Assembly (NCBI RefSeq): GCF_030814695.1
Contig: NZ_JAUSVL010000001.1
Location: forward strand, 1,334,227 to 1,398,226
Reading direction: 5' to 3'
Length of the DNA stretch: 64,000 nt
Source of the DNA: Oligosphaera ethanolica
GTDB lineage: Bacteria > Verrucomicrobiota > Lentisphaeria > Oligosphaerales > Oligosphaeraceae
Part shown: positions 28,580 through 38,600 of the stretch, in pieces
Position numbering within the stretch: the first letter of the stretch is position 1
Layout: every line of letters starts with the position of its first letter
Notes under the pieces: generated by a model
What the model was told of the DNA's origin: nothing
The model's database searches: none
Seen by the model: only the letters and a program-made list of their open reading frames with translations
Made by a program: the position numbers and the translations under genes

Positions 28580-29872
28580 TCAGGTCGGTTCGGGCAGATC
28601 GCAGGTGTCAGCAATAACCACGGTGGCGTCTTCGACGGCGCGGCTCCGCCGCCAGGCCGGGTGCTGGTCGCGCCAAGCGATGCGGACATGGTCAAGCGTG
28701 ACCGCGTCGGCGTGGCTGACGCGCAGAAAGGTATCCGGGTAGGCTGCGGGGGCGGGGTCCAGCACACAGGGCCCGACCGTCAAATCGACGCTGCTGATGT
28801 TGATGCGGCGCGGGCGAGTGAGGGCGCTGCCACTGATCTCACAGTTGCCATAGCAGCTGCCGTACAAGCCATTCACGCGGATATTCTCAATCAGCGCCGT
28901 CGCCGACGGCGCGCCAGAGACAATCTTCAGGGGAAAGGCCACGCTGTGCAGCTGGATATTGCTGATTGCCAGGTCGGAAATCGCCACGCCCGTCGAGGGC
29001 GGCAGATACGCCGACTGCAGCAGAAACGCGGTTGACGCCCGGCGCACGACGATGTTGGCGATGGCGGTATGGCGGATGACGCCCGTGCCGACACCGATGC
29101 GGAAGGCGCAGATCGAGGTATCCAGCACGCAGTTGCTGATGGCCACGTCTTCGCAGGTGCGCGTCTTGTCCTTGAGTCGTTGCGGGTTGGCGCGCAGGGT
29201 GATGGCGTCGTCGCCGGTACGGATCAGGCAGTCGCTGACCACGACCTGCCGGCAGCAGTCGATATCGATGCCATCGGTATTGGCGGCGTCCGGCGGGTTG
29301 TCGATGCGCAGGCCCGTGGCCACGACGTCTTCGCAACCATAGAACAGGCAGGTCCAGCAGCAGGCATTGCGCAGGGTCAGGCCGCTAACGCGGACATCGC
29401 TGCACTCGCAAAAAAGAAGCATTTGGCCGGGGCGCAGGCGCTCTTTGTCCCGCGCGTGGCGAATGCCCTGGCTCCAGCCAAAGCGCGGTGGATAGGGCGG
29501 TGCTTCGGTCTCGAAGAAGACGGGGCCATTGCCGTCGATGCAGCCGCTGCCGGTCAGGGCGACATCCGTCACCTCGACGGCCAGGATAAGATGCGCGCCA
29601 TTCCACTGTTCCCGCTCAGAGCGCATGTTCTGCACAAAGGCGTCATCGGCATTGTAGTCGTCCAGATTGGGGCTGCCGAGAAGAATCGCGCCCTTTTCCA
29701 GATGCAATTCCACGTGATCGCGCAGCCAGATCGTGCCGGTGACGAAGGTCCCCGGCGGCACCATTACCGTTCCTCCGCCTGCGGCGGTGCAAGCGTCGAC
29801 TGCCGCCTGGATGGCTGCCGTGTTAACCGTCCGCCCATCTGCCAACGCGCCGAAATCCGTGATCAGGTACAT
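28580..29872 (-). CDS. GH28 polygalacturonase-like glycoside hydrolase
   Basis: A 430-residue right-handed beta-helix enzyme. GH28 catalytic motifs are NTDGID (198-203) and GDD (220-222). It would hydrolyse galacturonan or a related pectic or rhamnogalacturonan oligosaccharide. There is no signal peptide: the start MYLITDF at 29872 has AGGAG 6 bases upstream and the longest frame's 62 extra residues do not form one, so it probably acts on imported oligosaccharides in the cytoplasm. The symporter gene upstream is only about 150 bases away on the same strand, and the two overlap no further, so they may be co-transcribed. Confidence 0.85.
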   Translation of the reverse strand: MYLITDFGALADGRTVNTAAIQAAVDACTAAGGGTVMVPPGTFVTGTIWLRDHVELHLEKGAILLGSPNLDDYNADDAFVQNMRSEREQWNGAHLILAVEVTDVALTGSGCIDGNGPVFFETEAPPYPPRFGWSQGIRHARDKERLRPGQMLLFCECSDVRVSGLTLRNACCWTCLFYGCEDVVATGLRIDNPPDAANTDGIDIDCCRQVVVSDCLIRTGDDAITLRANPQRLKDKTRTCEDVAISNCVLDTSICAFRIGVGTGVIRHTAIANIVVRRASTAFLLQSAYLPPSTGVAISDLAISNIQLHSVAFPLKIVSGAPSATALIENIRVNGLYGSCYGNCEISGSALTRPRRINISSVDLTVGPCVLDPAPAAYPDTFLRVSHADAVTLDHVRIAWRDQHPAWRRSRAVEDATVVIADTCDLPEPT

Positions 29873-30027
29873 GCCGTGCTCCTGGTTGCGCCGCTGTTCA
29901 GTCTCACCGCGGACAACACATCCGCCGGCCGCACTCCAAAGTGTACCCGCTTTGGCAATTGTCAACCCGCGCTGCCCATAGAAAGCGGCGCGGGCGACAA
30001 GGTGATGGCACGCTGGCGCAATAGACT

Positions 30028-31683
30028 TCAGCGGCGAGGCGGGCGTACGCCCATGCAAAGCTCAAGATGGCTCTCGTCTAGCTTTTTCGTGAATAGCGAC
30101 ACCACGACGGTCACCACAATCGCCAGTGGCAGACCGATGATGAGCGGATCGACATAGGCCCAAACGAAGGGCCCGAAGCTCAGCGGGCCGCCCTCACCCA
30201 CCGCCAGCGACGTCCGCCCGAACACCGCCTTACAGAACAGCAGGGCCTTCGCCGTGGTATCGTGAATCAGCAGCATCCACAGGAAGCTGGCCAAAGCGCC
30301 GCTGAGCATGCCGGCAATGGCCGCCGCCTTGGTGATGCTACGCGTCCACAGCCCACCGACATACATGGGCAGAAAAGCACAGGCGCACAGCCCGAAGAAA
30401 ATGGACGTGCCCCGGGCGACAATCTCCACGCCGGCCTTGCCCATGGTTTTTTCCAGGTAGTAGCCCAAATAGACGCTGACGAGGACGCCGACCACCACGC
30501 CAACGCGCGAGGCCATGGCGCCGCCGCGACCGCCCTTCTTGGCTCCGTGCCCTAGCGCCTGCTCATAAAAATCCCGCCCGGCAGAGGTGCCCATGGCATG
30601 AATTTGACTGCTGATGGTGCTCATGGCAGCCGATAGCAAGGTCAGCATGAATAAAACGGAAAACCACTCCGGCATACGCCCCTTGACGTACATGGGAATA
30701 ATCGCCTCCACATCGCCACCGGCGGCCGCAATGGCGATCTTGCCCATGGTTTCCTGAAAATAGACGTTGGTCAGCGCGCCGACCACAAAGGCCACGCCCG
30801 TCATCATCAGAATGAACACGCCGCCAACCGCGACTGCCCGGTTTAGTTCACGCTGACCTTTGACGGTCATGTAGCGCACGGCCAACTGCGGTTGGGCCAG
30901 CACGCCAATGCCGACACCCATGACGATCGTACTCACCAGCGTCCACCATAACGGCGACCCGAAGGCCGGCATAGCCGTCCACCCCCGATGCCCGCCCTGC
31001 TGCAACTTCACCGGCACCATGTCAGCCATGGCCGTCAATTTGGCGTGGGCCTCCGACACCCCGCCCATGTGCCAGTAGGTCAGAACTATCAACACGGTCA
31101 TCCCTATCAGCATGATCGTGCCCTGCAAAGCATCGCTGTACATCACGCCCTTCATACCGCCCATGACCACATAAAGCGTGATCAGAGCCGAAAAAATAAA
31201 CAGCGCCACCTCATACGGGATGTGCAATTGCTGCGACAAATACTTCGCCGCGCCAATCAACACCGCCGACGCGTACAACGGCATGAACACAAAAATCAAT
31301 ACCGCCGCGCCACCCTGAATAAAACGCGACTGGAAACGCCGCCCCAAAAGCTCAGGAAATGTATGCGCGTCCAAACGCAAACCCATGCGACGCGTCCGCC
31401 CACCAAAAAACACAAACGCTAAAAAAATTCCACAGAAAATATTCAGCACCGTCAGCCACAACAGCCCCATCCCAAAAACACCAGCCGCTCCCCCAAAACC
31501 GACAATGGCCGACGTGCTGATAAAGGTCGCCCCGTACGACATCGCCATGACATACGGATGCGTTCGTCGACCAGCTAACAAAAAGTCCGTCGCCCCAGCC
31601 GTCGACTTGTACCCGCAATAGCCCAAATAACCAATTGCCAAAAGATAGACAACAACCGATAACGTCATCCAAATCGAAAACAT
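30028..31683 (-). CDS. Sodium:solute symporter (SSS) family protein
   Basis: A 551-residue membrane protein of the SSS (PutP/SGLT) family, with about 13 hydrophobic segments. It shows the N-terminal YLAIGYLGYCGYKST region (as TDFLLAGRRTHPYVMAMSYG) and the long core helices of the LeuT fold. It couples sodium entry to uptake of a sugar, amino acid or carboxylate; the substrate is unknown. Start MFSIWMTL at 31683 has GGAGG 8 bases upstream. A tiny membrane protein gene lies 19 bases upstream on the same strand and GH28 lies downstream, so uptake of pectic or galacturonate-type sugars is a guess. Confidence 0.9.
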   Translation of the reverse strand: MFSIWMTLSVVVYLLAIGYLGYCGYKSTAGATDFLLAGRRTHPYVMAMSYGATFISTSAIVGFGGAAGVFGMGLLWLTVLNIFCGIFLAFVFFGGRTRRMGLRLDAHTFPELLGRRFQSRFIQGGAAVLIFVFMPLYASAVLIGAAKYLSQQLHIPYEVALFIFSALITLYVVMGGMKGVMYSDALQGTIMLIGMTVLIVLTYWHMGGVSEAHAKLTAMADMVPVKLQQGGHRGWTAMPAFGSPLWWTLVSTIVMGVGIGVLAQPQLAVRYMTVKGQRELNRAVAVGGVFILMMTGVAFVVGALTNVYFQETMGKIAIAAAGGDVEAIIPMYVKGRMPEWFSVLFMLTLLSAAMSTISSQIHAMGTSAGRDFYEQALGHGAKKGGRGGAMASRVGVVVGVLVSVYLGYYLEKTMGKAGVEIVARGTSIFFGLCACAFLPMYVGGLWTRSITKAAAIAGMLSGALASFLWMLLIHDTTAKALLFCKAVFGRTSLAVGEGGPLSFGPFVWAYVDPLIIGLPLAIVVTVVVSLFTKKLDESHLELCMGVRPPRR

Positions 31684-31702
31684 GCTGGTTCCCTCCACCT
31701 AT

Positions 31703-31879
31703 TTACAGCTCGTCCTTGACCAAATTCTCTTCGCGGCGCCACTGCTGAAGCTCCTCCGGCGGCTCCTCAACCGGATCCACCTCGTTCCAACGCATCACTC
31801 CCCACGCAACACATAACACCGAACTGCCTAACGACAACACAAACGCCAGCAAAACCCACACGTCAGGTATCCCAAACAT
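31703..31879 (-). CDS. Symporter small accessory protein
   Basis: A 58-residue protein with one long membrane segment (VWVLLAFVLSLGSSVLCVAW) followed by an acidic, charged cytoplasmic tail rich in Glu and Trp. This is the pattern of the small accessory subunit encoded next to SSS transporters in anaerobes and Lentisphaerota. Start MFGIPD at 31879 has GGAGG 8 bases upstream, better than the first Met in the frame. It is 19 bases upstream of the symporter, so the two proteins are made together. Confidence 0.75.
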   Translation of the reverse strand: MFGIPDVWVLLAFVLSLGSSVLCVAWGVMRWNEVDPVEEPPEELQQWRREENLVKDEL

Positions 31880-31916
31880 CTTACACGCCTCCATACGTTG
31901 GTTATTTGTTTCTATA

Positions 31917-31948
31917 TAGCGAAATAACGATGTTTCGCTACAGCGAAA
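31917..31948. promoter_or_regulatory. Candidate operator: inverted and direct AGCGAAA repeats
   Basis: TAGCGAAA and TTTCGCTA (arms at 31917-31924 and 31933-31940) form an inverted repeat, and a further AGCGAAA follows at 31942-31948. The site lies 38 bases upstream of the accessory-protein start, in the promoter region, so a regulator could bind it. The left part also holds the stop of the collagen-like frame. Confidence 0.45.
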
Positions 31949-32513
31949 TCGGGTAAAGATAGCACACGCGCGGCGTTTTGCGTGACGCTTTTGAAAAATG
32001 TGTCAGGATCCCAGGTGGACCTGGTGGACCTGGTGGACCTGGTGGACTTGGTGGACTTGGTGGACCTGGTGGACCTGGTGGACCTGGTGGACCTGGTGGA
32101 CCTGGTGGACCTGGTGGACCTGGTGGACCTGGTGGACCTGGTGGACCTGGTGGACCTGGTGGACCTGGTGGACCTGGTGGACCTGGTGGACCTGGTGGAC
32201 CTGGTGGACCTGGTGGACCTGGTGGACCTGGTGGACCTGGTGGACCTGGTGGACCTGGTGGACCTGGTGGACCTGGTGGACCTGGTGGACCTGGTGGACC
32301 TGGTGGACCTGGTGGACCTGGTGGACCTGGTGGACCTGGTGGACCTGGTGGACCTGGTGAACCTGGTGGACCTGGTGGACCTGGTGGACCTGGTGGACCT
32401 GGTGGACCTTTATGTCCATCGGGTCCATTGTGTTCTGGGGCGGAGTCTGACGCATCACGGGCGTGTATAGTAGCGACCATTCCGAGTGTTAACACCGTCC
32501 CCCCCATCAGCAT
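31938..32513 (-). CDS. Putative collagen-like Gly-Pro-Pro repeat protein
   Basis: A 191-residue reading frame. Its first 22 residues ([18 protein letters not shown] and on) could be a signal-like segment, but it lacks a positive n-region. About 44 collagen-type triplets (GPP) follow, then a C-terminal tail ending VCYLYPISL. The DNA unit is an exact 9-mer, so all frames stay open, and there is no clear RBS. Its start is 17 bases from the start of a divergent gene. Triplet interruptions such as GSP and SPP sit near the ends. It could be a surface or extracellular structural protein or only a minisatellite; the strand is chosen from the GPP pattern. Confidence 0.45.
   Translation of the reverse strand: MLMGGTVLTLGMVATIHARDASDSAPEHNGPDGHKGPPGPPGPPGPPGPPGSPGPPGPPGPPGPPGPPGPPGPPGPPGPPGPPGPPGPPGPPGPPGPPGPPGPPGPPGPPGPPGPPGPPGPPGPPGPPGPPGPPGPPGPPGPPGPPGPPGPPSPPSPPGPPGPPGPPGILTHFSKASRKTPRVCYLYPISL
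32013..32408. repeat. 9-bp minisatellite array (GGACCTGGT), about 44 units
   Basis: Near-perfect copies of GGACCTGGT fill the stretch. Two early units read GGACTTGGT, and one later unit has GGTGAACCT. The unit is a multiple of three and stop-free in most frames. Copy-number change by slippage would keep frames open. Confidence 0.97.
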
Positions 32514-32530
32514 AGAATAGCGAGGTCAAA

Positions 32531-33877
32531 ATGGCATTACATCAGCACCCTGAGATGACTCACGCCCCAACACCACTTTATTCTGCCCCGTTGCCCCGCG
32601 CCACTGCGGCCACCGACCATGTCCGGCCGCTGTTTGGTCGGCCCTTGTTGAGCTTGTGTTGCCTGCTTGGCGGCAGCATGTTGGCACAGCCGGTGGCTCC
32701 TGACCACGACCGTCTGCAAGCCATGGCAAAGGATCACTGGCAGCACGCGGTAGCGACCTACTGGTCGGAGCGCACGGGGCTCTTTTATACTCGCCCGCCA
32801 GCGGAGCTGCCGCCGGCCAGCGTGTATATCAGCGAAGCGCAGTATCGCCGCGGCGAGTACCGGACGACGCCGTACAAAAAGGGCGACGAAAACAGCGTCG
32901 GCTACAATCTCCATGGTGGTGGCACGGGCACGGAGGACTGCAGCCTCTTCACGGGGCCCCTGCTGGCGGCCATGTGCGATCAGTACGCCGTGACTAGCGA
33001 CCGCAGCGTCCGCGCCGAGGCGTTGCGCGCCTTCCAAGGCCTAAAGAGCGCCGCCACGGCGCATGGCTGCCCAGGCTTCATCGCCCGGGGCGTCTGCCAC
33101 GAAGACGGCAAGTCGATTTTTGCCGGCACGTCGCGCGACCAGTACACCAACGCCATCTACGGCCTCTGGCGCTTCTACCGCAGCGGCCTGGCCGAGGAAA
33201 GCGAACGACAGGACATCCGCGATATTCTCTGCGCCGTAGCCGACAAAATGACCCGCGAGGTCACCCCCGAAAACAACTGGTCCTTCGATTTTGCCTACGG
33301 CGTGAAAGACGACCGCGGCGTCGGCAAGATGTACGAAAAAGATAAGCTGCTCACGCTGCGCCTGGCGATGTTCTACGCGGCAGCTTGGGACGTGAGCGGC
33401 AAGCAAGACTACCACGATCGCTACCGCGCGGCATTGCCGGACAGTCTCGCCGGCGCCAGGGCCTACGCGGAGCTGCCACCCGATAAGATCAAGTGGAGTT
33501 CACCGCCCTACACCGTCCTGCAGACCAACGCGGCCTTCAGGCTGGTGTACGACGTCGAAAAAGATCCGGCGCAAAAAGCGGCGATTCTCGACGCCATGGC
33601 GCTTTACTCTGCCTACGTGGCCGCGTCGCCGCACTTTGCGCTTGCGAAGTACAAGAGTCCGCGCGACCACGGCGAAATCATTGGCGGGCTGCTCTTGTGT
33701 CCGTCCTACGCAATGCCGGCAGAAACGGCCGCAGTCCTGCGGGAGGACATCAGCAAAATGTGGCCAAAGGGCTGGGCCGGCAGTATCTTCACTATCATCC
33801 CGGCGTATTGGCAGGCGCGTGTGCGGGGGTACTTCGCCACCACCGCTACGCCACCGACCGACGGCGGCCAGCAATAA
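32531..33877 (+). CDS. Unrecognised secreted protein, possible (alpha/alpha) toroid
   Basis: A 448-residue protein I do not recognise. Near the N-terminus residues about 37-53 (LLSLCCLLGGSMLAQ) look like the hydrophobic part of a signal peptide, but about 30 residues precede it. The body is helical with repeated Trp/Tyr-rich helices and short Asp/Gly loops (GYNLHGGGTGTEDC, RDQYTNAIYGLWRFY), which suggests an alpha/alpha six-hairpin glycosidase-like fold. That is only an impression from the sequence. RBS GCGAGGTC 6 bases before the ATG supports the start. It is followed by an SGNH esterase gene on the same strand. Confidence 0.6.
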   Translation: MALHQHPEMTHAPTPLYSAPLPRATAATDHVRPLFGRPLLSLCCLLGGSMLAQPVAPDHDRLQAMAKDHWQHAVATYWSERTGLFYTRPPAELPPASVYISEAQYRRGEYRTTPYKKGDENSVGYNLHGGGTGTEDCSLFTGPLLAAMCDQYAVTSDRSVRAEALRAFQGLKSAATAHGCPGFIARGVCHEDGKSIFAGTSRDQYTNAIYGLWRFYRSGLAEESERQDIRDILCAVADKMTREVTPENNWSFDFAYGVKDDRGVGKMYEKDKLLTLRLAMFYAAAWDVSGKQDYHDRYRAALPDSLAGARAYAELPPDKIKWSSPPYTVLQTNAAFRLVYDVEKDPAQKAAILDAMALYSAYVAASPHFALAKYKSPRDHGEIIGGLLLCPSYAMPAETAAVLREDISKMWPKGWAGSIFTIIPAYWQARVRGYFATTATPPTDGGQQ

Positions 33878-33912
33878 ATCAACCAAAGCGCATTTTGCAG
33901 AAAGGCCTTGCC

Positions 33913-35631
33913 ATGTCACTCCATCGTTATTCCGTCGTGTTAATCGCCTTGTTTCCGCTGCTGGTCCTGGCGCAAGCGACGTCGCCGCTGGTGTTGGATG
34001 ATTTCGAGTCGCTGACGGGCTGGATAGCGGACGGCAAGCCAGCGGCTTTTGCCGCGGCGTCCGATGCCGCCGTCGGCCAGGGCGCCATCACGGTGACGCT
34101 GCCCGGCAGCGTCAGCAAGAAAGTTCAACGCGGGGATGACATCCGTGAGCTCTGGGACAAAAGCCAGGGGCTGTCCTTTCATGTCAAGGGCGACGGCTCC
34201 GACGCCTGGGGCGTCATTGGCGTCAACGCGGGCTACGGCGCCTTCTCCTACGTGTATTTCTTCCCGCTGAAAAATAGCAACTGGGTCAAGTACACGGTCG
34301 CCTGGTCGGACTTCATTCCCGAGGGCGCCGTAGACCTAATCGGCACGCCAGAAGGGCTGCCCCCCAGCGGCATACTGACCCTGCGTTTCGGCTGCCGTTG
34401 GAAAATCTGGTTCGACAACGATGCCATTCCCACGCACAGTTTCGCCGTTGACCACATTCAGATTGAAACGCTGGTCCCCCCCACGCCGGCTCCGGCCCCG
34501 ACCACTCCCGCGCCCTTCGCCAAGGTGCTGGCGAAACTGCGTGCGCGCGAGCCCGTGACCATCCAATTCCAGGGCGATTCCATCACCGCCGGCACAGCCT
34601 TGGCCGACAAACTCAACGAGCGTTACTCAGCGCGCCTTGAAGTCATCCTGCGGCAATGGCTCGGCTACGACGGCATCACCAGCCGCAATCGCGCCGTCGG
34701 CGGCGCCAAAGTCAACGACGCCCGGGCCTGGCTGCAACGCGATTTCGCCGGCGGCGCGCCCGACTTGGTCTGCATCTGGTATGGCTACAACGACAAAACC
34801 GGCGGCATCAGCAAAGACTATTTCCGGCAAAGCATGAGCGACTACATCGACCGCATTGCCGCCGCCACCGGCGGCAAGAGCGCCGTGCTGCTCTTCGCCA
34901 CCGCGCCCGGCACTCAGGGGCGCTTCGTCATGCTGGACGGCTATGCCCAAGCCATGCGCGACCTTGCCACCGAACGCGGCCTGCCCTGCTTCGACGTCCA
35001 CGCGCTCCTCAAAGACCTGGGACGGCAGAACCTGCAAAGCGTCATGGCCGACATGGCCCACCCCAATGCCCGCGGCCAACAGCTCATCGCCGACCATCTC
35101 GCCGATTACCTCGTCGCCCAGGCCGGCATCACCACGCCCAGGCCTCCGGCTGCTACGGACTTGGCGGCCAACAATAAAATCGTCTGGGACTTCGAAAGCG
35201 CCCCGGCAGGCTGGATGCTCGAACAGCAGGCCACCATCAGCGGCGACCTGGCCAGCGATGGCCGACGCTCTCTCAAACTCTCCGCCACAGACAACAACCC
35301 CGACCACATCCGCGCCTGGAGCGAGGTCATTCAGGTTGAACCAGGCAAGCGCTACCTCGTGTCGGCCATGGTCACCAATCGCCTGGTCAGCGGCGCCTTC
35401 GGTCTCTTCATTGCCACGCAGGAAGACGGCGCCGGCGGCGGCGGCGCCAGCATCAGCTTCGAACCACAGGCCATCTTCCGCGACCGCGGCGCTAAGGACA
35501 AGTGGTCCCGCGAAGAAGGCGAATTCGTCGCCCCAAAAAATGTCACCAAGGTGCGCCTGCTCTTCTGGATCGACAAGAATTCCCGCGGCGACATCTACTT
35601 TGACAGCCCGCTGATCGAACGCGCTGAATAG
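33913..35631 (+). CDS. SGNH (GDSL) hydrolase with flanking carbohydrate-binding-like domains
   Basis: A 572-residue exported protein. The signal peptide MSLHRYSVVLIALFPLLVLA is cut near AQA. Residues about 25-190 resemble a CBM11-like beta sandwich (VLDDFESLTGW). The hydrolase core has GDSITAG with the catalytic Ser at about 223, a GGAKV block and WYGYND, then DMAHPNARG with Asp 380 and His 383. The C-terminal 150 residues are another jelly-roll-like domain. It may remove acetyl groups from polysaccharides. It is 35 bases downstream of the unrecognised secreted protein, so the two may act on the same substrate. Confidence 0.8.
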   Translation: MSLHRYSVVLIALFPLLVLAQATSPLVLDDFESLTGWIADGKPAAFAAASDAAVGQGAITVTLPGSVSKKVQRGDDIRELWDKSQGLSFHVKGDGSDAWGVIGVNAGYGAFSYVYFFPLKNSNWVKYTVAWSDFIPEGAVDLIGTPEGLPPSGILTLRFGCRWKIWFDNDAIPTHSFAVDHIQIETLVPPTPAPAPTTPAPFAKVLAKLRAREPVTIQFQGDSITAGTALADKLNERYSARLEVILRQWLGYDGITSRNRAVGGAKVNDARAWLQRDFAGGAPDLVCIWYGYNDKTGGISKDYFRQSMSDYIDRIAAATGGKSAVLLFATAPGTQGRFVMLDGYAQAMRDLATERGLPCFDVHALLKDLGRQNLQSVMADMAHPNARGQQLIADHLADYLVAQAGITTPRPPAATDLAANNKIVWDFESAPAGWMLEQQATISGDLASDGRRSLKLSATDNNPDHIRAWSEVIQVEPGKRYLVSAMVTNRLVSGAFGLFIATQEDGAGGGGASISFEPQAIFRDRGAKDKWSREEGEFVAPKNVTKVRLLFWIDKNSRGDIYFDSPLIERAE

Positions 35632-35642
35632 ACCCGCGTGCG

Positions 35643-35675
35643 AAAAACCCCGCCGAGCAGGTGCCTCCGGCGGGG
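35643..35675 (-). terminator. Rho-independent terminator after the fusion gene
   Basis: On the minus strand CCCCGCCG and CGGCGGGG pair around a 12-base loop and are followed by TTTTT. It lies just beyond the stop of the GAF/PEP-synthase-like gene (35697) in the convergent gap with the SGNH gene. Confidence 0.8.
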
Positions 35676-35696
35676 CTGGGGGCTACGTGTCGGGTA

Positions 35697-38600
35697 TCAG
35701 CTCTTGACCTTCTCGGGGTTCATCATGGCCAGTTCGTGGGCCGGCTCGTGGATATTGTCCACATGCACGGCGAAGGGGTTCTTGTTGGCGATATCCTCGT
35801 CAGTGATAATATGCACGTCGAGGAGGCCATCGCAGGTGTAGCCGGTTTTGAGGAAGTTGAGTTCGGCAAGGCATTCACTCCAGCCTTGGAACCACTTGCG
35901 CAGGTCCTCCTTCTGCTGTTCATTGCCTTGAAAATGAACGAGCAGATCGACATCGCTGGCGGGCCCAGCGCTGCCGTTGCTGGTGCTGCCGATGAGATAG
36001 AGCTTCTTGACGCCGTACTTCTGCGGGTCCAAGCGCGCGGCAAGTTGTTCGGCCATGAAAAAGCGCCAGCGCCAGGCGCTGCTGTCGCCACTCTGGCTGT
36101 CAAAACCCGTATTTTTGCCATCCTGGGGAATCTGGACAACATTGGCAGTCAGATAGCCCATAGCCTCGCCGAGATCGGCATTCATGGCGATGGACATGGT
36201 CATGCCCCCCGATGAATCCGGCACGCTGATGACTTTCACCACGTCCTGCAAATAGCCAAACTCGGGAAATATCTCCTCAAGAAAATTGCGTGCGCGCCGG
36301 AAGAAATGGCGATTGAAGATCGCGTCGTCGTCATCCGGATACAGCGGTATGAAGCGGATGTCGGCTTCGACCAGGTCCTGGAAGAAATGCGTGCCGAAGG
36401 ACAGCTCGGGAACATAATTGGCTTTTTTCACCGCGACTTCCAGCAGCGCGGCAGTGTTGTTGATGTCCGAGTAAGTCACGGGCACGCCAAGCTTGATATC
36501 GCCGCGGCTGCCCCAGCGGCCCGGACCGATTAGAATGAACTGTCGTTTGGGCAGGATGGCATTGAGACGGCCGACGACTTTGCCCACCATGCGCATGTCG
36601 TCCAGCTGCGTCAGCGACGAATAACCATCGGCGCTGACATAGACGATGTGGGAGATGTTCTGCAGCAGCCCGTTGGCGATGAAGCGCTTCGCGCTGAAGA
36701 TGATGTCATTCTCGTAAATGTCCTTGGGGATGGGCGCCGGCTTACTTTCGTCATTGGAGCTCTGCGGACGGCATTGCAGCAGGTACAGCGACTCGCCGTC
36801 GTGGGCAAATTCCAGATCGACGGGCATGCCGGTCTTGTCCTTCAACTTGTCCATGATGGCCTTGATGGTCTTCACGAAAGGCGTGCTGGCGACCATGCCG
36901 TCCATGGTCACCACGAGCGTGTCGCTCTTGAAGTCGATATCGAAGCGGTTGGGGGTAAGCAGGTGGTTGTCACGCAGGATCGATACAATCTTGTGCACCT
37001 GGTCGATCTGCTGACCACATTCACGCAGAATGTCGGTGACCGCAACCGTTTCAAAGGTACCTTCCTCCAGATTGATCACGTCCATCTTCCGCGGTGAGTA
37101 TTTCCAGATTTCCTCGGGCACGGAATTGACGCGGATATTCGGCTGACCGGGTGAGATAAGCACGGGAAAATCGTCGCTCAGACGATCGACGGCGCGGGTG
37201 CCCAGGCCCGGCACGATGCGCAGCAGGCCGTCTTCGCGGTTGACCCGCGGCGACCAGCGGTACTGGTTGTTGCTGAAGGCCACGCCGGAAAATAGCGGGA
37301 AGTAGTACTTGCCAGCACGTTTGCCGACGACTTCCTGGATGAGGATGCCCATCTCTTCGTGGTAGTCCAGCAGGTTCCTCTCGGCCCGGTACTGGATCGG
37401 GTCGGGGCTGAACACCGACGCGTACACTTCAAGGATGGCATTCATCAGCGCATCCAAGCGGGCTTTCTTGCCGCCCTGGTTCGCCAGAAACAGGCTCTTG
37501 TACTTGCCGGAAAACGCCGCGCCAGCCTGGTCTTCCAACGAACTCGAACTGCGGACAATCAGCGGGCTGTCGCCGAAGTCGTCCAGCGCGACCGACAAGC
37601 TGCGTACGATCTCGGGCGGCAACGACGCGTTTTTGATCAAGCGGACTACCTGCGGGTACTCGATGCGGACTTCCTGGATATCCTTGTACTTCTGCTCATT
37701 GAGCTCTTCGAGATTGTTGTAGTGGAGGAATTCGGTGATGGTGTCCGTCGTGACGTACCAGGTCTTGGGATATTTCAGGTCGCGGAAGGCCGGTGTGTTG
37801 TCGCTGTCATTGGCAAGAATCCTCTGTGCCAGAAAGAGCCCGACGCCCTTGCCACCGAGTTTGCCCTGGCTGCGCGCCGGGCAGATGATGCGGTTGATGA
37901 TATCAAAAAAATCTTTGAAACTGATGTGCTGCTTGGCCACATCGATATAGTCGTGGCGGTCGGACAGCAGGTGGCTGATGAGCCCCACATTCAGCCAGCG
38001 CTCTTTCGGCGAAAACTGCAGTTCGTCCCCGCGAAGCACATTTTGGAATTTGCGGATTTGCTCAATGATGTCGTGCAGCGACGGCGAGATGTTGCCGATG
38101 GCCTTCACCAGCGCAAATGAATTCGCCTCCTGTATCCACTTCTTGACCAAGACGAGAATTTCCTCGCTGCCCAAGTGGCGTTCGGCCAGCTTGAAGGCCC
38201 GTTCGCTGACGTTGATGATGTCGGCGATGGGCTCTTTCAGCGCGGGAGTGTTGGTGTAGAATTCGTCGTCCTGCCCTCTGGTCGTGGTCATACTGAGGAT
38301 TTCGGACGCCTCTTCGACGCCTTTGATGAGCAGGTAGTTGGTCAGCTTGCGGCAGATGGTAGCCAGCAGTTCGTGGTCGCCCTGGCGGAAAAAATCAAGC
38401 ATGATCTTCCAGGCGTCGTTGCTGCCGCCGCCGCTGCCCTCCTTGGGCTGCTTGTTGGCCTGCGACCAGTCGGACAGCACCGACTTCATCTGCCGGTAGA
38501 GCACCCGCTGGCCAATACGATCGGCAATGGTGTTGATCAGCGTACGTTCATTCTCAAGAAAATAGCCTTCGTCCGTCTTGGGAACGTCCTCGCTGTATAC

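Noticed and set aside
32013..32408. Possible CRISPR array
   Set aside because: Units are head-to-tail with no spacers and there are no cas genes.
31978..32520. Plus-strand Gly-Gly-Pro frame and Val-Asp-Leu and Trp-rich frames
   Set aside because: They are by-products of the 9-bp repeat; the minus-strand GPP frame has a more protein-like start and end.
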